In this document: positions 16,860 through 25,285 of the stretch, piece after piece
How positions within the stretch are numbered: position 1 is the first letter of the stretch
Layout of the letters: the number at the start of each line of letters is the position of its first letter
From: DASXVX01 sp036504075
GTDB lineage: Bacteria; Bacillota; Sulfobacillia; Symbiobacteriales; Symbiobacteriaceae
Assembly: GCA_036504075.1 (NCBI GenBank)
Contig: DASXVX010000072.1
Span: 1-64,000 of the forward strand
DNA: 64,000 bases
Direction of reading: 5' to 3'
The notes under the pieces: generated by a model
The model's database searches: none
Told to the model about the DNA's origin: nothing
Seen by the model: only the letters and a program-made list of their open reading frames with translations
Translations under genes and position numbers: made by a program

Positions 16860-17663
16860 CTACCCTCCCTGCACGACGACCCGGCGGAGCGCCCGGCGGG
16901 TGAGCCAGAGGCACCAGAGGGTCAGGACCGCCGCCCAGGCGGCCTGGACCAGCAGCCCCTCCGGCCCGGTGAGCCCCAGGTAGATCCGGACGGGGTAATA
17001 CGCCTGCGCCGCAAACGGCAGGTACGGCGCCACGGTGCCCAGGACGCCCGGCAGGATGTTCGCCGGGACCCAGCCGCCGGAGAGCAGCGTGGACGCCGAC
17101 GAGTAGAGCCAGTGGGCATACCGGACCTCCGTGGTCCACAGGCTCGAGATGCCCACCGTATAGACCAGGGCGTGCCCCACGTAGGCGGCCAGCAGCACGC
17201 TGGGGATGCTGTACAGCAGGGCGCCGGCGGAGGCCGGTCGGGGAAAGCCCACCGTAACGGCGAACAGCAGCGCCAGCGGCAACGACCGGTAGAGTGCCCG
17301 GTAGGCGGTGGCCCCCGCTTCCCGGGCCATTACCATGGGGAAGTACGGCACGGGCCGGGCCATCTCCAGAGCGATGGCGCCGGTGCGTACCCCCTGCTGA
17401 ATGGACAGGCCCGCCGGCAGAAAGATCGAGGCCCAGGCAATCACCTGCGCGAGCACCATCATGCCGGTCATGGTGCTGCGGGTGTAGGGGTCGCCGGCGG
17501 CGCCCTGAACCGGCGCGACCGCCTGCCAGAGGGCGATGTAAATGAAGCCGAAGATGGCCGAAGCCAGGTTGTTGATCACGTGGGCCCAGCGGTAGGCGGT
17601 GTTCCGCAGGTATCCGGAACGCCCAAGGTGGACGTAGAGCAGGTCGACCCCTCCCCGATGCAC
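16860..17663 (-). CDS. ABC-2 type permease, first of a pair
   Basis: 267 residues with about six membrane segments, the typical partner of the next permease (RNTAYRWAHVINNL, then GALLYSIPSVLLAAYVGH). The GTG start at 17663 lacks a clear ribosome binding site before it. A GGGGAGGGG lies just inside, so the true start may be slightly downstream. The expected preceding ATPase gene is missing; the divergent gene beyond is a small membrane protein. Confidence 0.75.
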   Translation of the reverse strand: MHRGGVDLLYVHLGRSGYLRNTAYRWAHVINNLASAIFGFIYIALWQAVAPVQGAAGDPYTRSTMTGMMVLAQVIAWASIFLPAGLSIQQGVRTGAIALEMARPVPYFPMVMAREAGATAYRALYRSLPLALLFAVTVGFPRPASAGALLYSIPSVLLAAYVGHALVYTVGISSLWTTEVRYAHWLYSSASTLLSGGWVPANILPGVLGTVAPYLPFAAQAYYPVRIYLGLTGPEGLLVQAAWAAVLTLWCLWLTRRALRRVVVQGG

Positions 17664-17800
17664 CAGATTGCCGTCGAAGGAAGTATTATTCTATCGTGCC
17701 GCACGATTCCAGTCAACCCGGAAGGAGTTGGGTCCTGCCGGGCGAATCTATCTCCGGGGAATCGTCGCTTCCACGACTACACCAGAGGGAGGCAGTCTCG

Positions 17801-18094
17801 TTGGGCAAATTCCTGGGTATAATCATCATCGCCCTGGGTGGCCTTTTCTTACTGAAGGCGGTCCACTCCATCGCATTCCTCTTCCTGCTCGTGGCCGCCG
17901 GACTGGCGATTGGCGCAGCCGCTGGGGTCATCGGCCGCTGGGGGTACTCCACCGCCGTGGTCTTCGCCCTGCTCTCGATTCCGATGCTGTTCGTCGCCAA
18001 GACGCTCCTCTTCGGCATGGCCCTGATCTTCCGGCTGGCGCCGCTGCTGCTGGTCGGCTTCGGCATATACGTGCTGGCGAAAGCATTCAGGTAG
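17801..18094 (+). CDS. Small hypothetical membrane protein
   Basis: 97 residues, nearly all hydrophobic, with three predicted membrane segments (IIIIALGGLFLLK; then an Ala/Gly-rich one; then LLFGMALIFRLAPLLLVGF). The family is not recognised. TTG start with GGGAGG eight bases upstream; a longer in-frame version from 17696 lacks such a site. It reads divergently from the ABC permeases. Confidence 0.6.
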   Translation: MGKFLGIIIIALGGLFLLKAVHSIAFLFLLVAAGLAIGAAAGVIGRWGYSTAVVFALLSIPMLFVAKTLLFGMALIFRLAPLLLVGFGIYVLAKAFR

Positions 18095-18127
18095 AACGAA
18101 AGCTGTTCTTGTCGGCGGCGCGCCCAT

Positions 18128-18155
18128 GCCCGCTCCCTCACGGGGGCGGGCTTTT
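18128..18155 (+). terminator. Terminator of the small membrane protein gene
   Basis: Stem gcccgctccc / gggggcgggc with one G-U pair, followed by TTTT. Confidence 0.75.
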
Positions 18156-18195
18156 CCGCGGGCAACCGCGAGCGTCTGCCGCGTTCAGGCGGGCG

Positions 18196-18224
18196 GCACG
18201 GGGCCGCACAGGCCGGCCCCGTGC
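18196..18224 (-). terminator. Possible terminator of the peptide-transport operon
   Basis: Strong GC hairpin (gcacggggccg / cggccccgtgc) 25 bases past the DppC stop. It lacks a clear U-run. Confidence 0.45.
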
Positions 18225-18248
18225 GGGCCGGCCTGCAATTCGCGTTCC

Positions 18249-19199
18249 CTATTTGTTGGAGCGCGGGTCGAAGGCGTCGCGCAGCCCGTCGCCCACCAGG
18301 TTGAACGAGAGCACCGTCAACATGATGGCGAGACCCGGTGCAATCGAAAGAATCGGCGCATGCAGCAGGTACCCCCGCCCGTCGTTGATCATGGAGCCCC
18401 AGGTGGCCGTGGGCGGCTGCACGCCCAACCCCAGGTAGGAGAGCGCCGCCTCGCTCATGATCGCGCCCGGAATGCCCAGCGTCGCCGCGACGATCACCGG
18501 CCCGAGGCAACTGGGCAGAATGTGCCGAATAATGATCAGCCAGTTGGGCGCCCCGGAAGCCCGGGCCGCCTCCACGAAGTCCCGCTCCTTGACCTGCAGC
18601 ACCTGCCCCCGCACCAGCCGGGCCATGCCCGCCCAGCCGACGAAGCCCAGGGCGATGAACAGATTAATGACGCCGCTGCCCAGCGCAAACATGATGGCGA
18701 TGGCGAACAGGAGGTCGGGGAACGCGAACATGACGTCCGCCGTCCGCATGATGATCTTGTCCACCTTGCCGCCGTAGTACCCGGCAATCGCCCCCAGCGG
18801 CACGCCGATGGCCAGAATCACCGCCTCGGCCACGAAGCCGACCAGGAGCGAAATCCGGGCGCCATAGAGCAGGCGGCTCAACAGGTCGCGCCCCATGTAG
18901 TCGGCGCCCATCAGGAACTTGCCGGTGCCCAGTTGCCTGGGCATCTGCGATCCGGCCCTGGCCAGTTTGGCGAACAGGTCGCCCCGGTCCGGGTCGGCCG
19001 GCGCCAGCAGCGGCGCGAGAATCGCAATCAGAATCATGAGGCCGATGACCGCCATGCCCACCAGCGCGAGCTTGTGCCGGCGGAAGCGTGTCCAGCGAGT
19101 CGGACCCGTCTTCAGATCGGCCTCCGGGTCAGCCGGAGGCGGAGCCGGGGCGGGGGCGGGTGTCCCGGTCATTTTCGGCAGTGCCATCGCTCTTCCCAC
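18249..19199 (-). CDS. Dipeptide/oligopeptide ABC transporter permease (DppC/OppC type)
   Basis: 316 residues. A Pro/Ala-rich cytoplasmic N-terminus precedes the OppC N-terminal segment (RFRRHKLALVGMAVIGLMIL) and five further membrane helices. The EAA-type loop RASGAPNWLIIIRHILPS contacts the ATPase. It forms the channel with the DppB-type gene, whose stop lies three bases upstream. No ATPase genes follow, so these must be supplied elsewhere. Confidence 0.9.
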   Translation of the reverse strand: MGRAMALPKMTGTPAPAPAPPPADPEADLKTGPTRWTRFRRHKLALVGMAVIGLMILIAILAPLLAPADPDRGDLFAKLARAGSQMPRQLGTGKFLMGADYMGRDLLSRLLYGARISLLVGFVAEAVILAIGVPLGAIAGYYGGKVDKIIMRTADVMFAFPDLLFAIAIMFALGSGVINLFIALGFVGWAGMARLVRGQVLQVKERDFVEAARASGAPNWLIIIRHILPSCLGPVIVAATLGIPGAIMSEAALSYLGLGVQPPTATWGSMINDGRGYLLHAPILSIAPGLAIMLTVLSFNLVGDGLRDAFDPRSNK

Positions 19200-19202
19200 T
19201 CC

Positions 19203-20123
19203 TCAGCTCATCCGAATGCGCGGGTCCACCAGCGAATAGCTGATGTCCACCAACATGTTCATGATCACATAGATGACCGCCGTGAACAGAACGGTGCCCT
19301 GGATGACCGGGAAGTCGCGGGCGCCGATGCTGTCGATGGTCACCAGGCCGACGCCCGGCAGTCCGAAGACCGATTCGGTCAGAATCGAGCCGGTCAGCAG
19401 ACCGCCGATCTCAAGCCCGACCACGGTCAGCACCGGGACCAGGGCGTTCTTCAGGGCGTGCTTCATGATGACCCGTCGCTCCATGAGCCCCTTGGCGCGT
19501 GCCGTGCGCACGTAGTCCTGGTTCAGAACCTCCAGCATGGCGGAGCGGGTATACCGGGCAATGGAGGCGGCGTAGCGGGTGCCCAGTACCAGCGCCGGCA
19601 TCACCAGCCAGAGTGCGTGATCCTTGCCCGAAATCGGCAGCCAGCCCAGCTTCAGCCCGAATATGATCTGGGCGATGATGGCCACCCAAAAAATCGGTGC
19701 GGAAATAAATGACAGTGTAGTGACTGTACTCATGTAGTCGATCCAGGAATTTCGTTTGAGCGCTGCCAGGACCCCGGCCGGAATGCCCAGGAACAACATG
19801 ACCAGGGCGGCTGATCCGGTCAGCCGGACCGTCGTTGGCAGGGCGTGGGCGATCATGCCCGTCACCGGCTCGTGGGAGCGGAACGAACTGCCCAGGTCTC
19901 CCCGGACGGCATCCCAGACGAAATCGCCGTACTGGACAGGCAGCGGGCGGTCCAGCCCCATTTCGTGGCGGATGCGGGCGATGGTCTCAACATCGGCCCG
20001 TTTCGAAAACATGGAGACGACCGGATCGCCGGGCACCACGTGCATCAGGACAAAGGTGATCAGGCTCACCCCAATCAGCACCGGAATGCCGGCCCAGAGC
20101 CTTCTCAGAATATAGGGCAACAT
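19203..20123 (-). CDS. Dipeptide/oligopeptide ABC transporter permease (DppB/OppB type)
   Basis: 306 residues with six membrane helices. The N-terminus YILRRLWAGIPVLIGVSLI and VPGDPV are typical of DppB, and RTARAKGL is the EAA loop. Middle gene of the binding protein - DppB - DppC operon. A hairpin at 20156-20180 separates it from the binding-protein gene and probably lowers its expression relative to that gene. Confidence 0.9.
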   Translation of the reverse strand: MLPYILRRLWAGIPVLIGVSLITFVLMHVVPGDPVVSMFSKRADVETIARIRHEMGLDRPLPVQYGDFVWDAVRGDLGSSFRSHEPVTGMIAHALPTTVRLTGSAALVMLFLGIPAGVLAALKRNSWIDYMSTVTTLSFISAPIFWVAIIAQIIFGLKLGWLPISGKDHALWLVMPALVLGTRYAASIARYTRSAMLEVLNQDYVRTARAKGLMERRVIMKHALKNALVPVLTVVGLEIGGLLTGSILTESVFGLPGVGLVTIDSIGARDFPVIQGTVLFTAVIYVIMNMLVDISYSLVDPRIRMS

Positions 20124-20155
20124 GGGCGACCCTCCACTCGGGCAAAGTCAGGAAG

Positions 20156-20180
20156 AGGGGCCCGGCCGCGCCGGACCCCT
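20156..20180 (-). promoter_or_regulatory. Intra-operon hairpin between binding protein and permeases
   Basis: Stem aggggcccggc / gccggacccct with a three-base loop and one mismatch, in the 73-base gap. It fits 3' stabilisation of the binding-protein mRNA or partial termination. Confidence 0.55.
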
Positions 20181-20196
20181 GGCTCAGGCGGCTCGT

Positions 20197-21816
20197 TTAC
20201 TTGGCATCCTTCCAGACGGTCTTCAGGCCGCCTACGCCGGTCGGGTTGGCCAGGTTGCCATGCACGCCCTTCTGGGCGGCATAGTACTCGTACAGGTGGA
20301 ACAGCGGGATGAGCGCGTACTCATCGTAGAGCAGCTTCGTCTCGAGATCCTGGTACATCTTCTGCCGCTTGGACTGGTCGGCCAGCCCCCGGGCGTCGGC
20401 CAGGATCTTATCGGCGTCGGCGTTGTTGTAGTTGACCGACATGGACTTGGACGACTTGGACTGGAAGTAGGTGTACAGGTAATTGTCGGGGTCGGGATAA
20501 TCCGCCCACCAGTTGCCGAAGTTGGACGGGACGTTGCCCTTGGAGCGGGCATCGTTGAAGGTCGCCTTGTCGACGATCTTCACGGTCCAGTCGATGCCGA
20601 TATCCTTCAGCATTTGCTGGATGGCCAGCGAATCGTCGACGACCTTGTCGCCGCCCCGCTGCCAGGCTTCAATCTTGAGGCCCGTGGCGCCGGCGTCCTT
20701 CAGCAGCTGCTTGGCCTTCTCCGGGTTGTACTCAAAGCCGGCAGCGTTGGTCAGTGCGCCCGGGATGCCCGGGGTGACAAAGGACTTCGCAACGACGCCC
20801 TGGTCGTGGCGGACGACGGACAGGATCTTCTTCCGGTCGATCGCCATGCTGATCGCCTGGCGGACCCGCTTGTCCTTCACGACATCCTGGTTGAGCGCCA
20901 GGTAGTACGTGTTCAGGGCGACGTACTTCAGCAGGACGCCCGTCTGGCCCTTGGCCACGGCGTCGAACTCGGCGGTCGGGATCGATTCCTCGTCGGTATT
21001 GCCCTTGGCGAACTCGAGCCAGCGGGTGGCCTCTTCCTTGATGACCTTGTACTCGACCTTGTCAAGGAACGGGAAGCCCTTCTCGAAGTAGTCCGCGTTC
21101 TTGTCAAGCGCGAGCAATTCGTTGGCCTTCCAATCGGCGACCTTGAAGGGGCCAGAGCCGATCGGCTTGCGGCCGAACTGGTCGCCCTGCTGCTTGGCAT
21201 AGTCAGCCGGGTAGATCGAGGCGGGCGGAGTGGCGAGGTTGGAGAGGAACGGGCCGAACGGCCGCTCCAGGATCAGGTCGAAGGTGTAGTCGCCGGTAAT
21301 CTTGAAGCCGGCCAGTTCGGTGGCCTTCTTGTCGATCACGTCCTGGGCGCCCTTGATCTCCTCGTATACCCAGGTGTTCTGCGCCTTCGTGGTCGGATTC
21401 AGCATCCGCTCCACGGTGTACTTGACGTCCTTGGCCATCAGCGGCGTGCCGTTGGTGAACTTGACGTCGTTACGGAGCTTGAAGTGGTAGGTCACATTGT
21501 CAGCTTCGGTCTTGGGCATCTCGGCCAGCAGTTCTGGCTCAAGTTCCAGGCTGTTGCCCTTGTAACGGATCAAGGTATTGAAGATATTCCGCGACAGGTT
21601 GTAGACCTGAAGCGTCGTATCGACCTGCGGATCGATCACCGGGGGCTCGGAGTTGATGGCGATGTGATACGTGCCGCCATACACCTCGCCATTCGGGCCC
21701 TTCTTCACTTCGGCCTTGGGTTGAGGCGGGTTCTCAACTTTCTTGGCCGTGCAGGCTGTGGAGACCAGCATCGTCACCATAAGCAGTGCAATCACGAAAG
21801 ACAGATACTTCTTCAA
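20197..21816 (-). CDS. Peptide-binding lipoprotein of ABC importer (SBP family 5)
   Basis: 539 residues. Lipobox at VSTAC after a signal peptide. Family-5 features: YHIAINSEPPVIDPQVD, KFTNGTPLMAKDVKYTVERM, GSGPFKV and VRQAISMAIDRKKI. It should capture oligopeptides, or possibly nickel or another family-5 ligand, and deliver them to the two permeases downstream. TTG start with GAGGGGG upstream. First gene of the operon. Confidence 0.9.
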   Translation of the reverse strand: MKKYLSFVIALLMVTMLVSTACTAKKVENPPQPKAEVKKGPNGEVYGGTYHIAINSEPPVIDPQVDTTLQVYNLSRNIFNTLIRYKGNSLELEPELLAEMPKTEADNVTYHFKLRNDVKFTNGTPLMAKDVKYTVERMLNPTTKAQNTWVYEEIKGAQDVIDKKATELAGFKITGDYTFDLILERPFGPFLSNLATPPASIYPADYAKQQGDQFGRKPIGSGPFKVADWKANELLALDKNADYFEKGFPFLDKVEYKVIKEEATRWLEFAKGNTDEESIPTAEFDAVAKGQTGVLLKYVALNTYYLALNQDVVKDKRVRQAISMAIDRKKILSVVRHDQGVVAKSFVTPGIPGALTNAAGFEYNPEKAKQLLKDAGATGLKIEAWQRGGDKVVDDSLAIQQMLKDIGIDWTVKIVDKATFNDARSKGNVPSNFGNWWADYPDPDNYLYTYFQSKSSKSMSVNYNNADADKILADARGLADQSKRQKMYQDLETKLLYDEYALIPLFHLYEYYAAQKGVHGNLANPTGVGGLKTVWKDAK

Positions 21817-22047
21817 ACCGGAACAACCCCCTCTCCATCTCTACGCCTGGTTAGTTTGCCCCTCATACCAGACGTCGCGAAGACTTTTCGTCAATCCATA
21901 TATAAATCCTTCGCCAATGCTGGACTTGGATGTAAAATCCAGCAAGTATTTATTACCAGCACTTAACCAATTGTCAATGTCTTCTTTGGCAATTGACAGA
22001 CACGATACAGAGGGGTGAAATATTTACCAATTACACCGGTTCCGAGA

Positions 22048-22156
22048 AGGCGATGACGAGGACGAGTAGCGGCGGCACGTTTTGCGTGCGGCAATCAGGG
22101 TGGTACCACGGGAGTCACAGCTCTCGTCCCTATAGGGACGGGAGCTTTTTGTTTTG
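22048..22156 (+). promoter_or_regulatory. T-box riboswitch leader, apparently shortened
   Basis: The conserved T-box agggtggtaccacgggag is at 22097-22114. The terminator stem agctctcgtccc / gggacgggagct with a U-run follows at 22119-22156. A Stem I-base motif (gatgacgaggacgagtag) is at 22052-22069. Uncharged tRNA binding to such leaders disrupts the terminator. Only about 30 bases lie between the Stem I base and the T-box, where typical leaders have well over 100, so the specifier loop and apical Stem I elements appear missing. The gene downstream suggests tRNA-Lys as original ligand. Confidence 0.8.
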
Positions 22157-22177
22157 TCGCAGACAGGAGGGGTTCGC

Positions 22178-23576
22178 ATGCATTCCCGAATGACGCAGCT
22201 CCGACAGCACCGGCTGCTCCGGCTCCAGGCGTTGCAGGCGGCCGGCATTCCCGCCTTCGGCGGGCGTTTCCCGGACCGGAGTGCGGCGGGGAACCTGCAC
22301 GCCGCCTTCGGCGAGGCCACGGGCGCAGAGTTGGCGGCCGACCGCCCGACCGCCCGACCGCCCGACCGCCCGACCGCCCGAGTTGCGGGCCGGCTGGTCA
22401 GCCTCCGGCCCCAGGGCCTGGCGGGCTTTGCCGACCTGCAGGACCAGACCGGCCGCATCCAGCTTTACGTGAGCCTCCCGGACCTGGACGGCAACTCGCG
22501 GCTGGTTTGGGACAACCTCGACCTGGGTGATCTCATCGGCGTCGCCGGCACGCTCATGCGGACCCACACCGCCGAACTGACGCTGCGAGCCGGTAGCCTG
22601 ACCATGCTGACCAAGTCGCTCCGGCCCTTGCCCGACAAGCACGCCGGGCTGCGGGACCGCGAGGAGCGCTACCGCAGCCGCCACCTGGACCTGCTGACCA
22701 ACCCGGACAGCCGGGCGGTGTTCGAAGCCCGGAGCCGAGTCGTGCGGGCGCTCCGCCGGACGCTCGACGAGGGCGGCTTTCTGGAGGTGGAAACGCCGGT
22801 GCTGATGCCGCTCGCGGGCGGTGCCGCGGCGAAGCCGTTTCTGACCCACCATAACGCCCTGGACCGGGACCTCGCCCTGCGCATCGCCACCGAACTGCAC
22901 CTGAAGCGGCTGGTGGTAGGCGGGCTGGAGCGGGTCTACGAGCTTGGGCGCATCTTCCGGAACGAAGGGCTCTCCACCTGGCACAACCCGGAGTTCACCA
23001 CGCTGGAGGCTTACCAGGCCTACGCCGGCTTTGAAGACATGATGGATCTGCCCGAACGGCTGGTCCGGGATGCCGCGCTGGCCGCGGCCGGGACCACCAC
23101 CATCGGGGGCCTGGAGTTCGCCGGCCCCTGGCCCCGCCTGTCCATGCAGGAGGCGGTCCGGCAGACCACCGGCATCGACTTCGCCGCCCTGGATTCCGAC
23201 GAAGCCGCCCGGCGGGCGGTGGCGGCCGCGGGGTTCAGGGCCCCGGGCTGGACCTGGGGCCAGTTGCTGGCCGAACTGTTCGAAGCGTGCTGCGAGGAGG
23301 CGCTTACCGGGCCGGTCTTTATTACCGGACACCCGGTGGAGACCTCCCCCCTGGCCCGGCGGGACCCGCAGGACCCACGCCTGACGGAGCGGTTCGAACT
23401 GTATGTGGCGGGACGGGAGATTGCCCCACCCGCTGGACAAGGAGTTCCTGGCGGCCCTGGAGACCGGCATGCCGCCCACCGGGGGGTTGGGCATTGGCGT
23501 GGACCGGCTGGTCATGGTCCTGACCGGCGCCCGGGCCATCCGGGATGTGATTCTCTTCCCCGTGCTCCGGGACTGA
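22178..23576 (+). pseudogene. lysS: Lysyl-tRNA synthetase (class II), broken by internal deletion
   Basis: ATG behind AGGAGGGG. The anticodon-binding OB fold (VAGRLVSLRPQGLAGFADLQD), motif 1 region (FLEVETPVLMP), motif 2 (RVYELGRIFRNEG, HNPEFTTLE) and motif 3 region (GMPPTGGLGIGVDRLVM) are all recognisable. After GREIA near 23427 the frame is lost. The conserved NA-x-x-ELNDP segment that normally follows is absent, and the sequence resumes in another frame at HPLDKEFLAALE. About 30 residues of the active site are therefore missing. A five-copy 8-bp repeat interrupts the N-terminal part. Its position behind a T-box suggests a second, starvation-induced enzyme. Assembly error is possible. Confidence 0.75.
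22341..22380 (+). repeat. Five perfect copies of an 8-bp repeat inside the lysS-like gene
   Basis: accgcccg repeated five times without mismatch. Eight is not a multiple of three, so loss or gain of one copy shifts the reading frame. Confidence 0.9.
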
Positions 23577-23897
23577 GTCCTCGCCCAGCCCCACGACAGG
23601 TCGGTAATGCGGTTGGTATCATGGAGCATTTTTGGCCGCAGATGGCGCAGATTACGCCGATTTCCTGTCAAGGCGTGAAGGCTGGTTATCACATTCTCAT
23701 CTGCGCTCATCTGCGAAATCTCGCGGCCAAGAATATCGCCCGTCTTTACCTGAGACCGCTTTCCGTCCCTGCCATTAAACCGCCGCCGTTTGATGTAACG
23801 ACACAAAAAATGGCGGGGCATAAGCATGCACCGCCATTCATCAGCCTGAGCGCAGTGGGCAAACATATCCACTGCGCTTTTCAACGCTTTACCTGTT
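23577..23897. other. Gene-free region with palindromic GCAGAT-type repeat and hairpins
   Basis: About 320 bases. At 23628-23731 two arms (ggccgcagatggcgcagatta and ctcatctgcgctcatctgcg) form a degenerate inverted repeat. A hairpin aatggcgg / ccgccatt follows at 23809-23838, then the terminator at 23849-23882. No coding gene is seen. Confidence 0.65.
23849..23882. terminator. Terminator between lysS remnant and acetyltransferase
   Basis: Perfect 10-bp stem agcgcagtgg / ccactgcgct, then TTTC on the plus strand, between convergent genes. Confidence 0.65.
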
Positions 23898-24341
23898 TCA
23901 CAGCACCAAGGAGTATGACTTCCCGGCATCCTGCATGCCCCGGGCCACGAGGAACTGGTGGGCATCTTCCCGCTCCACGCCGCACTCCAGGTGGACCGTC
24001 CGGCAGCCCCAGGCCTTGGCCTCCAGCAGGGCTGCTTGCAGCAGCGCCGTCCCGACGCCCCGGCCCCGGGCCGCTTCGGTGACAACCAGGTCAGGAATCC
24101 AGGCCTGCGGGTCCGGCCGGTTGAGCCGGTCCCGCCGCTCCAGCGAGCAGAAGCCGACCACCTTGCCGCTTAGTTCCGCCACCAGGCTGGCCGTGTCGTG
24201 CCGCTCGATGTGCCGGACATAGGTCGCCTGGAGTTGCCGGCGGTTTTTTGATGTGACCGGCGGGCGCCCCAGTTCCGCCAGCAGTGCAGCCACGGCTTCA
24301 AAGTCCGGGGCAATTGCGCGCCTGGTCGAAATCTCGCTCAT
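23898..24341 (-). CDS. GNAT family N-acetyltransferase
   Basis: 147 residues of single GNAT fold. The acetyl-CoA pyrophosphate-binding motif A is ARGRGVGTALLQAA, preceded by the beta-4 strand WIPDLVVTEA. ATG at 24341 with GGGAGGAGG upstream. The substrate is unknown; such enzymes modify small amines or protein N-termini. Monocistronic. Confidence 0.85.
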   Translation of the reverse strand: MSEISTRRAIAPDFEAVAALLAELGRPPVTSKNRRQLQATYVRHIERHDTASLVAELSGKVVGFCSLERRDRLNRPDPQAWIPDLVVTEAARGRGVGTALLQAALLEAKAWGCRTVHLECGVEREDAHQFLVARGMQDAGKSYSLVL

Positions 24342-24551
24342 GGTGGCCTCCTCCCATCTCCGGGACCTGTGCAACGTCTCTTCTAAGAGTGACGTAACAT
24401 TGGCCGCTGCGCAAGAGTCTTGTGTGCAAATGATTGACCTCGGCGCGGGGCCGCGCGAATTCGAAAAAACCTATCGAACCAAATCGGACATTTTAACGTA
24501 TAACCTTATGTAATCATCATCCAATTGCACAGAAAGGAGTGTGGTGTTCAA

Positions 24552-25163
24552 ATGGCAGTAGACCCACAGGCTGGCAGCCCCTTTCCTGGCCTCACGTTTG
24601 CCGGCGACCTGGATGACCTTGAGGGCCTGCCGCTGGAAGTGACCATGAATGACCTGTGGATTGGCTTCCTTGGCCAAAAGATGATGGTGGAACTGAACCG
24701 GCTCCACCCCGGCCGCCTGGCCTACCTGCGGTTCATTCCCGACACCGCTGCGGGCATGGTCATCATCGTCCCTGGTACCAGCAGCACCGAGTACGGCGCT
24801 GTGGAGATTCAGTATTCGGAGACGGAGAACGGCGCCCAGGCCAACCTGCGGCAGGCGCTCCTGCGGCTGAAGGTCGTACGGCAGCCCGGACGGGTCCGGA
24901 TTTTCCCGGTGATTACCCGCCAGGCGCCCGATGGAAACAGCTACCTGGCCTTCGTGGTGAAGGACAGCGCCACCCGGCCGGCTCGGAAGCTGAAGAAGAA
25001 GAACGATGAGCAGAAAGCCGGCGAGCAGAAAGCCGGCGAGCAGAAGGCTGGCCAGCAGAAGGCCGGTGAGCAGGGGGCGGCGGCGTCCAAGCCGGCGGCG
25101 GTTGAGCCCGTTGCCAAGGAGGTCCAACCGGATTCCAAGGTCAATTCCGCTGAGGCGAAGTAG
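24552..25163 (+). CDS. Hypothetical protein with EQKAG-repeat tail
   Basis: About 203 residues. The first 135 form a compact mixed domain (LWIGFLGQKMMVELNRLHPG, then FIPDTAAGMVIIVPG) that is not recognised. The tail is low-complexity and charged: KLKKK followed by four copies of a 5-residue [EQ]QKAG unit (15-bp repeats at about 25013-25075), then Ala/Pro/Lys-rich sequence. No signal peptide or membrane helix. The basic tail could bind nucleic acid, but that is only a possibility. It is followed by a strong terminator. Confidence 0.65.
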   Translation: MAVDPQAGSPFPGLTFAGDLDDLEGLPLEVTMNDLWIGFLGQKMMVELNRLHPGRLAYLRFIPDTAAGMVIIVPGTSSTEYGAVEIQYSETENGAQANLRQALLRLKVVRQPGRVRIFPVITRQAPDGNSYLAFVVKDSATRPARKLKKKNDEQKAGEQKAGEQKAGQQKAGEQGAAASKPAAVEPVAKEVQPDSKVNSAEAK

Positions 25164-25173
25164 ACATACACAG

Positions 25174-25210
25174 GCCGCCTGTCCCCAATCGGGGCAGGCG
25201 GCTTGTTTTT
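25174..25210 (+). terminator. Rho-independent terminator
   Basis: Thirteen-base stem gccgcctgtcccc / ggggcaggcggc with loop aatc and TTGTTTTT. Confidence 0.9.
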
Positions 25211-25285
25211 GTTTCGTCGCCATGATGACTGGAGCATTCCCGCTCCCACTGGCTCACGACGCTCGCTCTGGGGGATGATTCCGGC

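Noticed and set aside
20122..21966. 614-codon open frame antisense to the peptide-binding protein
   Set aside because: Shadow of a well-supported family-5 binding protein in GC-rich DNA; no domain or start signals.
22130..24085. 651-codon open frame antisense to the lysS-like gene
   Set aside because: Sense strand has clear synthetase motifs and a T-box leader; antisense frame spans unrelated elements.
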